NCBI GenBank assembly: GCA_039698035.1
Contig: JBDKSW010000014.1
Span: forward strand, 248,001 to 312,000
DNA: 64,000 bases
Source: JAJFUI01 sp039698035
Lineage (GTDB): Bacteria; Planctomycetota; Planctomycetia; Pirellulales; Thermoguttaceae
Direction of reading: 5' to 3'
The notes under the pieces: model-generated
Told to the model about the DNA's origin: nothing
Database searches by the model: none
Seen by the model: the letters and a program-made list of their open reading frames with translations, nothing else
Position numbers and translations under genes: made by a program
In this document: one piece after another, positions 1 through 12,000 of the stretch
Position numbering within the stretch: position 1 is the first letter of the stretch
Layout of the letters: each line of letters begins with the position of its first letter

Positions 1-3000
1 GATGGCGACATTGGAGTTCTGCTGGGCGCCCGTAGTTGTCTGGTTTACCTGGAAGACATCGCTGGCTTGGTTACCGTTGGAGTCGTAACGGCGAGCATAG
101 ATGCTGCTCTCTTCGCTGCCGCTGGCGCCATAGCCGTTGGCCGCGCCGTCTTGGCCATAGCTGGTCCACGTGATGACGAAGTCGCCATCCGAGTCGAGCG
201 CGACCGACGGTTGGCACTGCTTGCCAGATTGATTGTCGCGCGCCAGATAGTAGCCAAGCGACTCTCCATCCTCGTTCGTCACCACGGCGGTGATGTCATC
301 CTTGTTGACCAAGAATTCTCCACCGGTCGTGAACTGGTCTCCCGTCAGACAGCTGCTGATGCTGTCGATCCAGTCGGCGTAGGACGAGATGCGAGTCGAG
401 ACGCTGTATTCGCCATAGGTCGAGTTGTTGTCCACACCGTCGCTGTCACTGGCCGCATGCGTGAGGCCGAACGAAACAATGCCGGCGATCTTGCCGTCGA
501 TCAGCTCAGGACCGCCCGAGTCACCCGAGGCCGAATTGCCTTCCTCGCCGGAAGCGACGAGCGCCGAGTCGGTGTTGTAAATGCCGTAGTTGACCCCGAA
601 GCCGTCGTGGGCGGAAGTGCCGTCGTCGAAGTCGAAGGCCAACTGGTTCTCGGTGTAGCCCAGAATGGTAGCCGTGGTGTCGTAGATGTTGAAGATCGTT
701 CGCTTTTGGTCGTCCGTCGTGTAGACGTTGCCCGTGGTGCCGGTGCCGTAACTACCATATCCGATGAGCTGTAACGTCTGACCGACCTCGTCCGTGTCGG
801 TGTTGATCTGCAGCCCTTCGACGCCGTCCGGCACTTCCTTCAACTTGATCAGCGCAATGTCGTCGGTTAACGCGTCGAGGCCCGTCCAGCCAGGATTGAC
901 AATGACTTGCTCGGCCACGTAGGTCACACGTCCATCCGCCGTGTCGAAGCACACCATGACCTGGGAAGCGGCCAACTTCGTACTGAGAACCTCGGACCAG
1001 ACGACGTGGGCGGCCGTCAAGATCCAGTAGCCGGTCTCCTCGCTGCCGTTGACCAACAGCGAACCGGAGCCAGAGTACGTGCTTCCATCGTAGTCCATAA
1101 CCATGATCTGAACGACGCTCTCGTAATCGGAGCTGGTGCTCGTGACCACGTAATCGTTCGGATCGTCGATCGTCGTCACCTGGAGGTCGACATCCGAGTC
1201 GACGTCGCTCGAATCGACATCGGCCGAATTCCACACGATGCTCGTGCTGCTGTAGCGCTTGGCGTAGACATTCGAGTCTGTGGCGTCGTCGCCGTCTTGT
1301 CCGTAACTGGTCCAGGTGATGACGAAGTCGCCGGTCGAATCCATGGACACATCGGGGGTCACCTGATCGCCGTCCGTGGTCTCGTTGACCTGAAACTCGC
1401 CAGCCTCGCCGGCCGTAACAGTCCTGCAACTGACCGTGGCGTTCGAGATGCCACTCGTATTCTGGATGTCGCTCGAGGCGATCCACAGAGACTGCACGTC
1501 GGCATTTCCGGAGCCGTCGATGAACTCGATCAGGACGCCGCTGACGCCGTTCGAGACGACCTTGACGTTGGCGCCGATGGCGGCCAAGGCCTCTTCGAGG
1601 GTCGTCAAGATGCTGGACGAGTTGCCGTTGAACGTGACACTCGCCGTGACCTTGTCGGCCGTGGTCGAATCGTTGTCGTCGTCCCAGCGGATGACGAACG
1701 AACCGGTGAACCCGTTCGTAAAGTCGATGGCCTGAACCTCGTTGGTGCCGCCAACGATCTTGCCATTGGCGTTGTACGCCTGGGCATAGATGCCATAGCC
1801 GCTGCCGTCCTGGTCCTCGCTCTGCCAAGTGATGACGAAGTCGCCTTCGGCGTCCATCGACACAGACGAGTTCCGCTGGGTATCGGCCGTCGTCGAGTTC
1901 ACGCGGAACGTGGAACCGACGGCTTGGCCGGTGGCGTCATAACGCTGGGCATAGACGTCCCATCCGGTCGTAGCATCCCAAGCTGACCAGGTGACGACGA
2001 AGTCGCCCGAGTCGTTCCGGGCGACCGAAATATCGGTGGCCGTCGTGTCGGAGGACACGCAAATCTCGTTGTTGGCCCACGCCGCGCCCGTGGCCGGATT
2101 GATGGGCGAGCACACGGACACGGAGGTCGTGCCGTCCGAAGCCGTGGTCTGCTCGTACATCTTGACCCAGACGCCCTTGTGCCCCGTGGTGGTGTCGGTC
2201 CAAGCGACGACGTAATCCCCATCGGAGTCGCTGGCGACCGCGTCGGCGGTCGTCGCATAGGTGTACTTGCCGTAGGTGGAATCGTCGGCCGTTGTTCCGC
2301 TCGCCACCTTGGTTTCGGTGCCGCTCGGCACGGTGACATAGATGATGGCGGAAGTCAAGCTGCCGTTGGGCCCCGGTCCAGTGCTGTTCAGGGCGTTGCC
2401 GGCCACGTCGCGGAGCGAGTTGCTGATGACGACCTCGTACTGGCCGTTCGTGAGGGGCATGACGCCCGTGCTGACGCCGTTGGAGTCGAGAATCAACACG
2501 GCGGTGTATTTGTCGGTAACCGCCATGCTGGCGAACTCGGAGTGGGCGGCGACCAACGCCTGCCACTGCGAATCGGACGTCCGGGAGGAACTGTTCAGGA
2601 AGTAGTAGACCTTCGAGATGCCGCTGGACAAATAGACGCCGTCCTTCAGCAGCTTGTAGTTGGACGCATTCGTCACCGCGTTGCCCGTGCTCGTCGAGTT
2701 GTCTTGCATCGCTTCGTCGAACGTCAAGACGATTCCCGTGAGGGCCTCGGTGACCTGGACAGAGCTTGTGATGGAAGTGCCGTCGGGCAGCTGCATGTCG
2801 GTGACCGTCGGGCCCGCCGTGTCGGTCGATTCGTTGTGAATGCTGAAATAGACGCCCGTGCTGTCGGTCGTGGTATAGCCGGACCAAACGACCACGTAAT
2901 CGCCCGAAGCATTCATAGCAACGCTCGAGTAGGCCTGACTTCCAGCCACCGACGAGTTGACGCGAGTCTGGTACGTAACGGCCGGCGTGCTGGTATAGCC

Positions 3001-6000
3001 GGTCTGCGTGGCATGGAAGCTGCGAACCCACACGCCTTGGGAATCCGTCCCATAGTAGCTGATGCCGCCATTGGAGCCGTTGCCGTCCCAAGTGATGGTG
3101 AAGTCGCCGTCGGCGTCGATCGATACGGAGGGGTTCGTTTGGTCCCCGGCGTAAGCGTCGGACTCGGCCTGCGAGTAGGGTTGGTTTTCGTCATAGGTCG
3201 TAACGACCTGGTTGGCCTGGCAATCCACCGAAGTCTGAGCGGTGCCGTTGGCGTTGAAAACGCGGTAGTAAATACCCGCGCTGTCAGGCTTGTCATCGTC
3301 GGTGATAAGATCGTTGTCCTGAGTTGCAACCCACGTGATAACGAAGGTACCCGAGGCGTTCATCGCCACCTGGGCATTGTAGGAGAGGGAAGCAATCGCG
3401 TTGAGTTGATCTGCAAAAATGGCTTGGTAATCGGCAATGAAGCCAGCGACGCCGACGCTCACCTGGAATTCGCTGCTGCTGCCATTGATGCTTACCGCCG
3501 AGGCGCCGGCATTGCTCCAGCTAAACAGCCGAGCCATGACGAGGGTGTTCGTAGCGTAGCCGTTGGTCTGGGCGACGACCGCAGTCCAAGTGACGACGAA
3601 GGTGCCGATGTCGCTCATGGCGACGGACGGCGTGACCTGGTTGCCGTACCCATAGGATCCGTTGACCGTGTCGGGAATGTTGACGGAGTTGACGCGGAAC
3701 TCGCCGCCAACGCGATTCCCCTCGCGACTGAAGACCTGGCCCTTGATGTCGTTGTAATAGCTGTACGACTGGCCGGACGTCGTCCAAACGACGACGAAGT
3801 CGCCGAAGGTGTCGACAGCGACCGACGGCGAGGTTTGGTTGTTGACGACGTTGGTGTTGACGTGGATCTCGGATCCGACCTTGGCGCCGGTGGCATTGAA
3901 CCGCTGAGCGTAAATGCCCCAGCTACTGTCGGCTGAATCCTGGCCTTCGCTGGCCCAAACAATGACGAAGTCGCCGTCGCCGTCCATTGCGACCGAGCAA
4001 TTCAGTTGGTCGCCCGCGGTGCAGGTGTTCACCAACGTCTCATCGGTGATCGCGTTGCCGTCGCTGTCGTAGAGCCGCATATAGACGTCGGCGTTGTCGT
4101 CGGCATAGCTGACCCAGACAACAACGAAGCCGCCAGCGTTGTTCATGGCGACGCAACGATCCGAATCGGCTGTTGTCTCGGTGCCATAGGTGGTGGTGTT
4201 GACTCCGGAATCACCGCCTTCGACGGTAAACACCAGCGAGTAGCTCGTGCCGGCCGTGCCATCGTAGTTACCGTCGAGCTTGTTGCCAAACAGGTCGGTG
4301 ACGCTGTCCGAGAGAACGAGTTCGTACTCCCCGTCTTCCAAGGCCTGCTTGCCGGAGGTGACCAGGTCGCTGTCGAACGTGACGACCGCTTCATACTTGC
4401 CGCTGGCCGTCGTGGTAAGGCCAAGCACGTAGGCTTCGCTCAAGCCGTACTGCACGCTGACGATGACGCCGGTCAACGTGGTGTAGGTGCCGCTCTCATT
4501 CTTGACAAGCGTCCAATTGGAAAGGTTGGAAATCGTGCTTGCCGAAACGTTCTCGCCAAGCGTGACGATCATTCGGGTGAGGCTGTCACTGGCGACGTTG
4601 CCGTCGTTTCTGACTTGCACGAGATTGCCGTCCTCGACGGCGACCACGTCGGTCACAGTCGGGCCAGCGGTGTCCGTCGTCACGGCGTATCGTTGATAGA
4701 ACACGCCCTGGCTGGCCCCGTTGCCGGCGCCGCTCCAGACGACAACCAAGTCGCCGGCGTCGTCGAGCGAGACGCTTGCGCTGTGCTGGTTCCCTGCCGT
4801 CGTCGAGTTGACGACGAACTCGCCAGTGCTCGCGGTTCCCGAGGCCAAGTACCGGCGGGCGTAGACATCGTAGACGCCGCCCGCGCTGCTTCCCTCCCAA
4901 CTGATGGTGAAATCGCCGTCGGCGTCCATCGCCACGCTGGGTTTCCGCTGGTTGCCGACGGTCGTCTCGTTGACGAGGAAGGACGTGCCAGCCGTGGTGC
5001 CGTACTGTTTGGCATAAATGCCGCTGCCGCTGCCGTCGTGGCCGTAGCTCATCCAGGCGATGACAAAATCGCCGTCGGCGTCCATCGCGACGGACGAATG
5101 GTTTTGATCGTTCGACTCGTCGTCCGTCGTACCGTCATTCGTCGTGACGAGGAACGCCCCCGAACTGGACAACTGACTGCCGCTGGTGGTCTCGGTCACC
5201 TGGAAATAATTGGCAAAGATGTCGCCGTACTCGACGCTCTCGTATTGGCCGTAACTCGTCCAGGTGACGATGAAAAGTCCCGTGTCAGAGATAGCGACGT
5301 CGGGACAGACCTGGTCGCCGCTGGTCGTCGTATTGACGGTGAATTCGCCCGAAGCGCCGCTGGTCGCCGTCTTGACCGTGACGTCGGCCAACGACATCTT
5401 CGTGGTGGGGTCGACGGCCAGCAACAGGGCCTGATCCTTGCTGCCTTGGGCGCCGATAAAGGTGACCGCAAGCTTCGTGGCGCTGATCGCCTCGACGCTG
5501 AAGCATCCACCGCCGGAGACCAAGGCGTTCAGGGCGTCTTCCACGTCCTGGACGATATTGTACGCATTGCCGCCGTACGTGATCGTCGCCGTGACGAGCG
5601 AGGCAGTCGCCGTGTTGTTGTCCTCGTCCCACTGCAATTGGAATGCGACATCCGTCGCGTCGCTGCTGAAGGCGATCGTTTGGGTTTCGTTGGTGCCGCC
5701 AAAGACCTTGCCGTCCGACGTATAGTACTTGGCAATGATGTCGTAGTCGCCGGCCGCGGTGGTCCGGCTCTGCCAGGTAATGGCGAAGTCGCCAAACGTA
5801 TCCATCGCCACCGAGGAGCATGACTGGGTGCCGGCGGTGACCGAGTTTACTCGGAAAGTCGCGGTCGTCTGGATTCCATTCAGGCCGTAGATGGCCGCGT
5901 AGATGTCCCAGCCGGTCACGCTGTTGTAGGCGGACCAGGTGACGATGAAGTCGCCGTCGTCGTCCATGGCCACCGAGGCATCGCAGGCCGTGGCGTCGGA

Positions 6001-9000
6001 CGACACGGCGGTGATGGCGCCCGCCACGACGCTGGTGCTTCGGGTCGAGTCGGCATTGACGGTCGACGTTTGCGTATAAACTCGGAACCAGACGCCGTTC
6101 GAGTCCGTCCAGACCTCCACATAATCGCCCTTGGCGTCGGACGCCGTGGCGTTGGACGTCGTGGACGAAGTGGTCGAGGACGAATCGCTCACCTGTTGCT
6201 CGCTGCCGGTGGATCGATCGATGCCGGTGAAGGCGAACGTGTAGCTGGTGCCGGCCGTGCCGTCGTCGTTGCCATCGAGTTTGTTGCCGAACAGGTCCTT
6301 GACGCTGTCGGAGAGGACCAAAAGGTAGTTGGCGGTGGAGAGGATCTGGTTGCCCGAGAGCGTGGAATTGCCGTCGAGCGTCACGACGACCTCGTACTTT
6401 CCGCTCATGGTCGTCGTCAGGCCCAGGACATAGGACTCGTTGAGGCCGTATTGCACCTTGACGACAGCGCCGCTCATGAGCGTGTAGGTTCCGGAGACGT
6501 CCTTGTACAAGCTCCAATTCGACAGGTTCGTGATGGTGCTGGAGGAAACGTTTTCGCTCAAAGTCAGGACGATTTGAGTGGCCGTGGTGCTGACGACCGT
6601 ATTGTCCTCAATGGCGACGAGGACGCCGTCTGTCACGGCGGCGACATCCGTCACGAGGGGACCGGCGACGTCCGTCGAGGAGGCGTAGCGCTGCGACCAC
6701 ACGCCCTCGGTCGTGCCCGTTCCTACGGCATCCCAAACAACGACCACATCGCCGGCGTCATCCATCGAGACGCCGGCGTGCCGTCGGCTGTCGCCGGTGG
6801 CCGAGTTGACGACGAACTCGCCGAAGGCCGCGACGGCCGACGAGGAATATCGCCGAGCGTAGATATCATACGGCGAAGCCGCGTTGCTCCCCTCCCACGT
6901 GATGATGAAATCGCCGTCGCCATCCATCGCGACACAAGGACTTTGCTGGTTGCCGAGGGTCGTTTCGTTGACTTGAAACGCCGTGCCAACGGTGAGGTTG
7001 AAGTTCGCGGCGTCGAGGGTGTAATGCTTGGCGTAGACGCCGTTTCCGCTGCCGTCCTCGCCGTAACTGGTCCAGGCGATGACAATATTGCCCGCGGCAT
7101 CCACCGCCACTGAGGAATGGCTTTGATCGTTGGTGGTATAGCTGCTGTTGACGAGGACTTCGCCGGAGTAAGCGAAGGCGTCGGTGGTCGGCATATAGAA
7201 ATTGGCGTAGACATCGCCGTAGCTGGAGCCTTCGCCTTGGCTGTAGTTGGTCCAGGTGATGACGAAGACTCCGCCATCGGACATGGCAACGTCGGCATAC
7301 TCCTGGTCGCCGGAAGTGGTGTCATTGACCACGAACTCACCCGAGTCGCCAGCGGTAACGGACTCGGTGGTGATGCCGGCGAGATCATTCCCCGCGGAAT
7401 CGACCGCTTGCAGCAACGCCTGAGCCTTGTTGCCTTCCTCGCCAATGAAAGTGACCGTCAGGGTGGCCGAATCGACCACATCGACCGTGAATCGGTCCTC
7501 GCCGCCGTGGATCGCGTTCAAGGCGTCCTGCACATTGGCAGCCGTCTCGTAAATGTCGGAGCCGTAGGCGATGGCCGCCGTCGTCAGGCTGTTGTCCGTG
7601 GACACATCGTTGTCCTCGTCCCAGGACAGGTAGAAGGAGCCCGCGAACGACGCGTCGAACGTGATGGTCTGCGACTCGTTGGTTCCATCGAAGACCTCGC
7701 CATTGGCCTTATAGTACTTGGCCACGATGTCGTAGTCGTCGGTGGACGAGGCCCGCGTCTGCCACGTAATGACGAAGTTGCCGGCGGTGTCCATCGCGAC
7801 GGACGGATAGATCTGGGTCCCCGCCGAGACGGAATTCACCTGGAAGACGCCGGAGCCCAGCTTGTCGATGCCGTTGGCGTCAAAGAGCTCGGCATACACG
7901 TCGCCGTCGAACGACCAGGTGACGACAAAGTCGCCGTCCGCGTCAATGGCGACGGCCGCATCGCTGGCGCCCGCGGTGCCGGAGATCAATCGCTTAACGC
8001 CGGTGGCGACGGAGGTGGTCCGGGTGGAACTGGAATTGGTGGTCGTTTGCTTGTAGGTTTGGAACCAGACGCCGGAAGCGTCGGTCCACGTGACAACGTA
8101 GTCGCCATCCGCGTCGGACGCAACGGCGTTGTTCGTGGTGGCCGAGGTGGCGGCCCCACTGGTCGAGTCAACGGCCGTCGCCGTGCCCGTCGAGCTGTCA
8201 ACGTTGGTGAACGAGAATTGGAAGCTAGTGCCTGTCGCGCCGTCGTAATCGCCGTCGAGTTGGTTGCCGGAGCGGTCCTTGACGCTGTCGGACAGGACCA
8301 AGTAGTAGTCGCCGGAGGCGAGCGACTGGTTTCCGGAAACCGACGTATTGCCGTCCAGGGTAATGACGACTTCGTACTTGCCCATCGCCGTGCCCAGGCC
8401 CAGCACACTGGCCTCGTTGAGCCCATACTTGACGCTAGCGATGGCGCCGGTGACGGCCGTGTAATAGCCGTTTACGTATTTGTAAAGGGTCCAGTTGGAA
8501 AGGTTCGTAATAGTGCTAGCCGACACCTCTTCGCTCAGCGTGATGATGATCTGGGTGGCGTTGCTGCTGCTGATGGTGTCGCCGTCCTGGATCTCGACGA
8601 GGCTGCCGCTGGTGCTGGTGGCCACCGCGGTCACCGTGGGGCCGGCCGTGTCGGCCGCCTGAACGAACCGCTGATCGAGAACCCCAACCGTGCCGCCCGT
8701 GCTCGTCCAAGCGATGACGATGTCGCCCGTGTCGTCCATCGAGACGCTGGCGTACCGTTGCGAGCCGGTCGTCGTCGAGTTGACCATGAACTCGCTGCTC
8801 GTCGCGGCGCTGCTCGAGTAACGGCGAGCGTAGACGTCGTAGCTCGTGCCATCCATGGACGTGTTGCTTTCCCATGTGATGACGAAATCGCCGTCGGCAT
8901 CCATCGCCACGCTGGCGTTCTGCTGGTTTCCGGTGGTCGTCTCGTTCACCATGAAGACGTAGCTGGCGCTGCCGTCAGTCAGATAAATCTTGGCGAAAAC

Positions 9001-12000
9001 GCCATTGTGGCCGGAGTAGCTGGAGCCGTGCTGGCCGCTGCTTCCGTCCTGGCCGTAGCTGGTCCACGTGATGACGAAATCGCTGTCGGCGTCCATCGCC
9101 ACGGACGAATGGCTCTGCTCGTTCGAGTCGTTGTCATCCGTGTCATCGGAATTGACCTTGAACTCGTCTGTGGTGTTCAGAACTCCCGAGCTGACAGCGA
9201 ACTGTCGGGCGTAGATGTCGCCGTAATACGAATTCAGGGCGTAGCTCGTCCAGGTGACGACGAAGTAGCCGGTGTCCGACATGGCCACGTCTGCGTACAA
9301 CTGGTTGCCGTCGGTCGTCGAGTTGACAACCACTTCTCCCGACGAGCCGCCGGTGGCCGTCTCGACGGTCACACTCAAGGACGAAGAGACCAGCGGGGCC
9401 TGCGCCTTGCAGCCGTCGGCCCCGATGAACGTAATCATCAATTTGGTCGAACTGAGGACCTCAACGGTCACTTCGGCGCCGACGTTTTGGAGAGCCGTCT
9501 TGACGTTCTCGGCCGTTTCGTAGATGGTCGAACCATAACTGATCGAGTCGGTGGTCAGCTCGACGCCATCGTCGTCCCAAACGAGGGCGAAGGATCCCGT
9601 GACGCCTTCGGCGATGGTCAGCGTCTGTGTGGCGTTGGCGCCATTCAGCGGAGTGCCATCGGAATAGTAGTACTTGGCGTGGATGTCGTAGTCGTCGGAC
9701 GCCGACGCGGCGCTTTGCCAAGTGATGACGAAGTTGCCAGTCGTGTCCATGGCGACTGAAGGCAAAGCCTGGGTGCCCGTGACGTCAGCATTCACTCGGA
9801 ACTCGCCGGTCCCAAGCTTATCGACGCCATTGGCGTTGAACACTTCCGCATAGATGTCGCCGTCGAGGGCCCAGGTGACAACGAAGTCGCCGTCGTCGTC
9901 CATGGCCACGGCAACATCGCTCGCTCCAGCAAAGCCGAGATACATCGTCTTCTTCACCGACACAGTGGCGGTCCGAGTCAGGTCGGTGGCGATCGTGGTT
10001 GTTTGGGTGCAAATTTGGGCCCAGACGCCCGTGGAATCAGCCCACACAATGACGTAATCGCCCTTGCCGTCCGAGGCGGTGGCGCTCGCGGTGGTCGAAG
10101 CCGACGTCGTTGTGTAAACAGTGCTCTCGCCCGCGGGCTTGTTGACGTAGAAGGTCTCCGAGGAGACGTTGCCGTCCAGCACGTTGCCGGTGCTTTGCAG
10201 CGGGTTGCCCGCGGCGTCGCGAACGCTGTTCTTCACGACAACTTGGTACGTGCCGTCAGCCAACGGCGTCGTCAGCAGCAACACGACTTGGAACTTGTAG
10301 GTGGGCGCGTCGACCGTAATGCCATACGTGGCCTTGATCGCGCTGCTCAGACCGTAGGCCGTGTCGCGACCCGCGTAGACGGCGCTGGCAATGATGCCCG
10401 TCATCGCCGTGCCGTTGTACATGATGACGTAGTTGTTGACGTTGGTGGCGGCCGTCGAACTCAGCGGCTCATCAAAGGTGAGGATGATGGCCTGGATCGC
10501 GGTGGTGATGGTGCCGACGTCGGAGATGGAATCGCCGCTGGACGTCAAGAAATCGGTCGCGATGGGGCCCACCGTGTCGATGGATTCGTTGTAAGCCTGG
10601 GCGAAGACGTGGTTCGTGCCGGCAATCTGATTGCTCGTCCAGACCACCACATAATCGCCGGAACTGGTCTCGGCGATCGACACATATTGTTGGTCGCTGG
10701 CCGTCGTCAGGTTGGCATGGGACGCCGCGGAAACGGCAGGCGTCGTCGAATAGCCGCTCGACGTGGCTGCGAACCGCCGTACCCAGACGCCGCTGGTGTC
10801 CTGATCCATGTAGGAATACACCGGGCTCTGCGGTGATTGGCTATCGGCGCCGTTGCCGCTCCACGCAATGGTGAAGTCGCCATTGTCATCCATGGCCACG
10901 GAGACGCCCGTTTGGTCGCCGCCAAAGGCGGCAGAAGCGCCTTTCACCGCAGCGCTGTCTCCATCGTCCTCGCTGTACGTCACGACCTGATTGGCTTGAC
11001 AGTCGATGGTGGTCTGGGCGGTGCCGTCGGCGTCGAACACGCGGTAGTAGATACCCCAACTGAGTTCCTGGTCGGCGGAATCCGCGGCAAGGGTGTCGAC
11101 ATCGCGTTGCGATTGCCATCCGATGATAAACGTGCCGCTGGAGTTCATGGCCACGCTGGCGTCTCTCGAATACCACGTGGCTACAAAACTCTCCTCGGCT
11201 TCGGAGTCGGCGATGACATCGGTGCCTCCGACGTCGGCCCTGAACTCACTCGTAACGGCCGTGGCGCCGCTGGTCGCGTCCCAACTGAAGAGCCGGGCCT
11301 TAACAACGGAATTCGACGCAATGCTGTTTCTCTTTGTAACAACGTAGTTCCAGGCCACGACAAACGTGTTGACGTCGCTCATGGCCACCGTCGGCGCGAT
11401 GTCGATCTTGGTGCTCAGATCGGTGCTGTCATACTCGGTCGTGGCGCTGACATCGATCCCGTTGACCTGGAATTCGCCGCCCACGCGCTCGCCATCGCTG
11501 CTGAAGATCTGGCCCTTCACCTCGCCAGTGACGTTCTGGCCCATGGATGACCAGACGATGATGAAGTCGCCGGCGCCGTCGCAGGCGACCGAAGGCCCCG
11601 TCTGATTGTTGGCCGTGTTCGTGTTGACGAGAATTTCGGAGCCGATCGCCGTTCCCGCCGAATTGAACCGTTGGGCATAAATCTCGGAGGTGTTCGTGTA
11701 ATCGCTGACGCTGGACCAAGTGACGACGAAATCGCCGTCGTCGTCCATGGCAACGGAACACTCCTTTTGGTCGCCTTCGGTCGTCGTGTTGACGAGCGTC
11801 GCGGCCTTGCGAACCGTCCCGTCGGCGTTATTCACCTGCATCCAGATGCCCGTGCCCTCGACGTCGGCGGCCGTCCAGACGGTGACATAGTCGCCCGCGT
11901 TGTCCACGGCAACTGCCTCGTCGCCGGCCGTCGTCGTGGCGGCGTCGGTGGTATTGTCGATCTGCGTCTCCGTGCCGTAAGCCGAGACGGAGAGGAGTTG

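Noticed and set aside
2179..9759. Long plus-strand frames at 2179-3936, 4006-5823 and 7117-9759
   Set aside because: They are antisense shadows of the giant minus-strand gene. Their repeated GDDEVAVGVHRHG text is the reverse complement of the real VAMDADGDFVITW repeat, and they break where the true frame continues.
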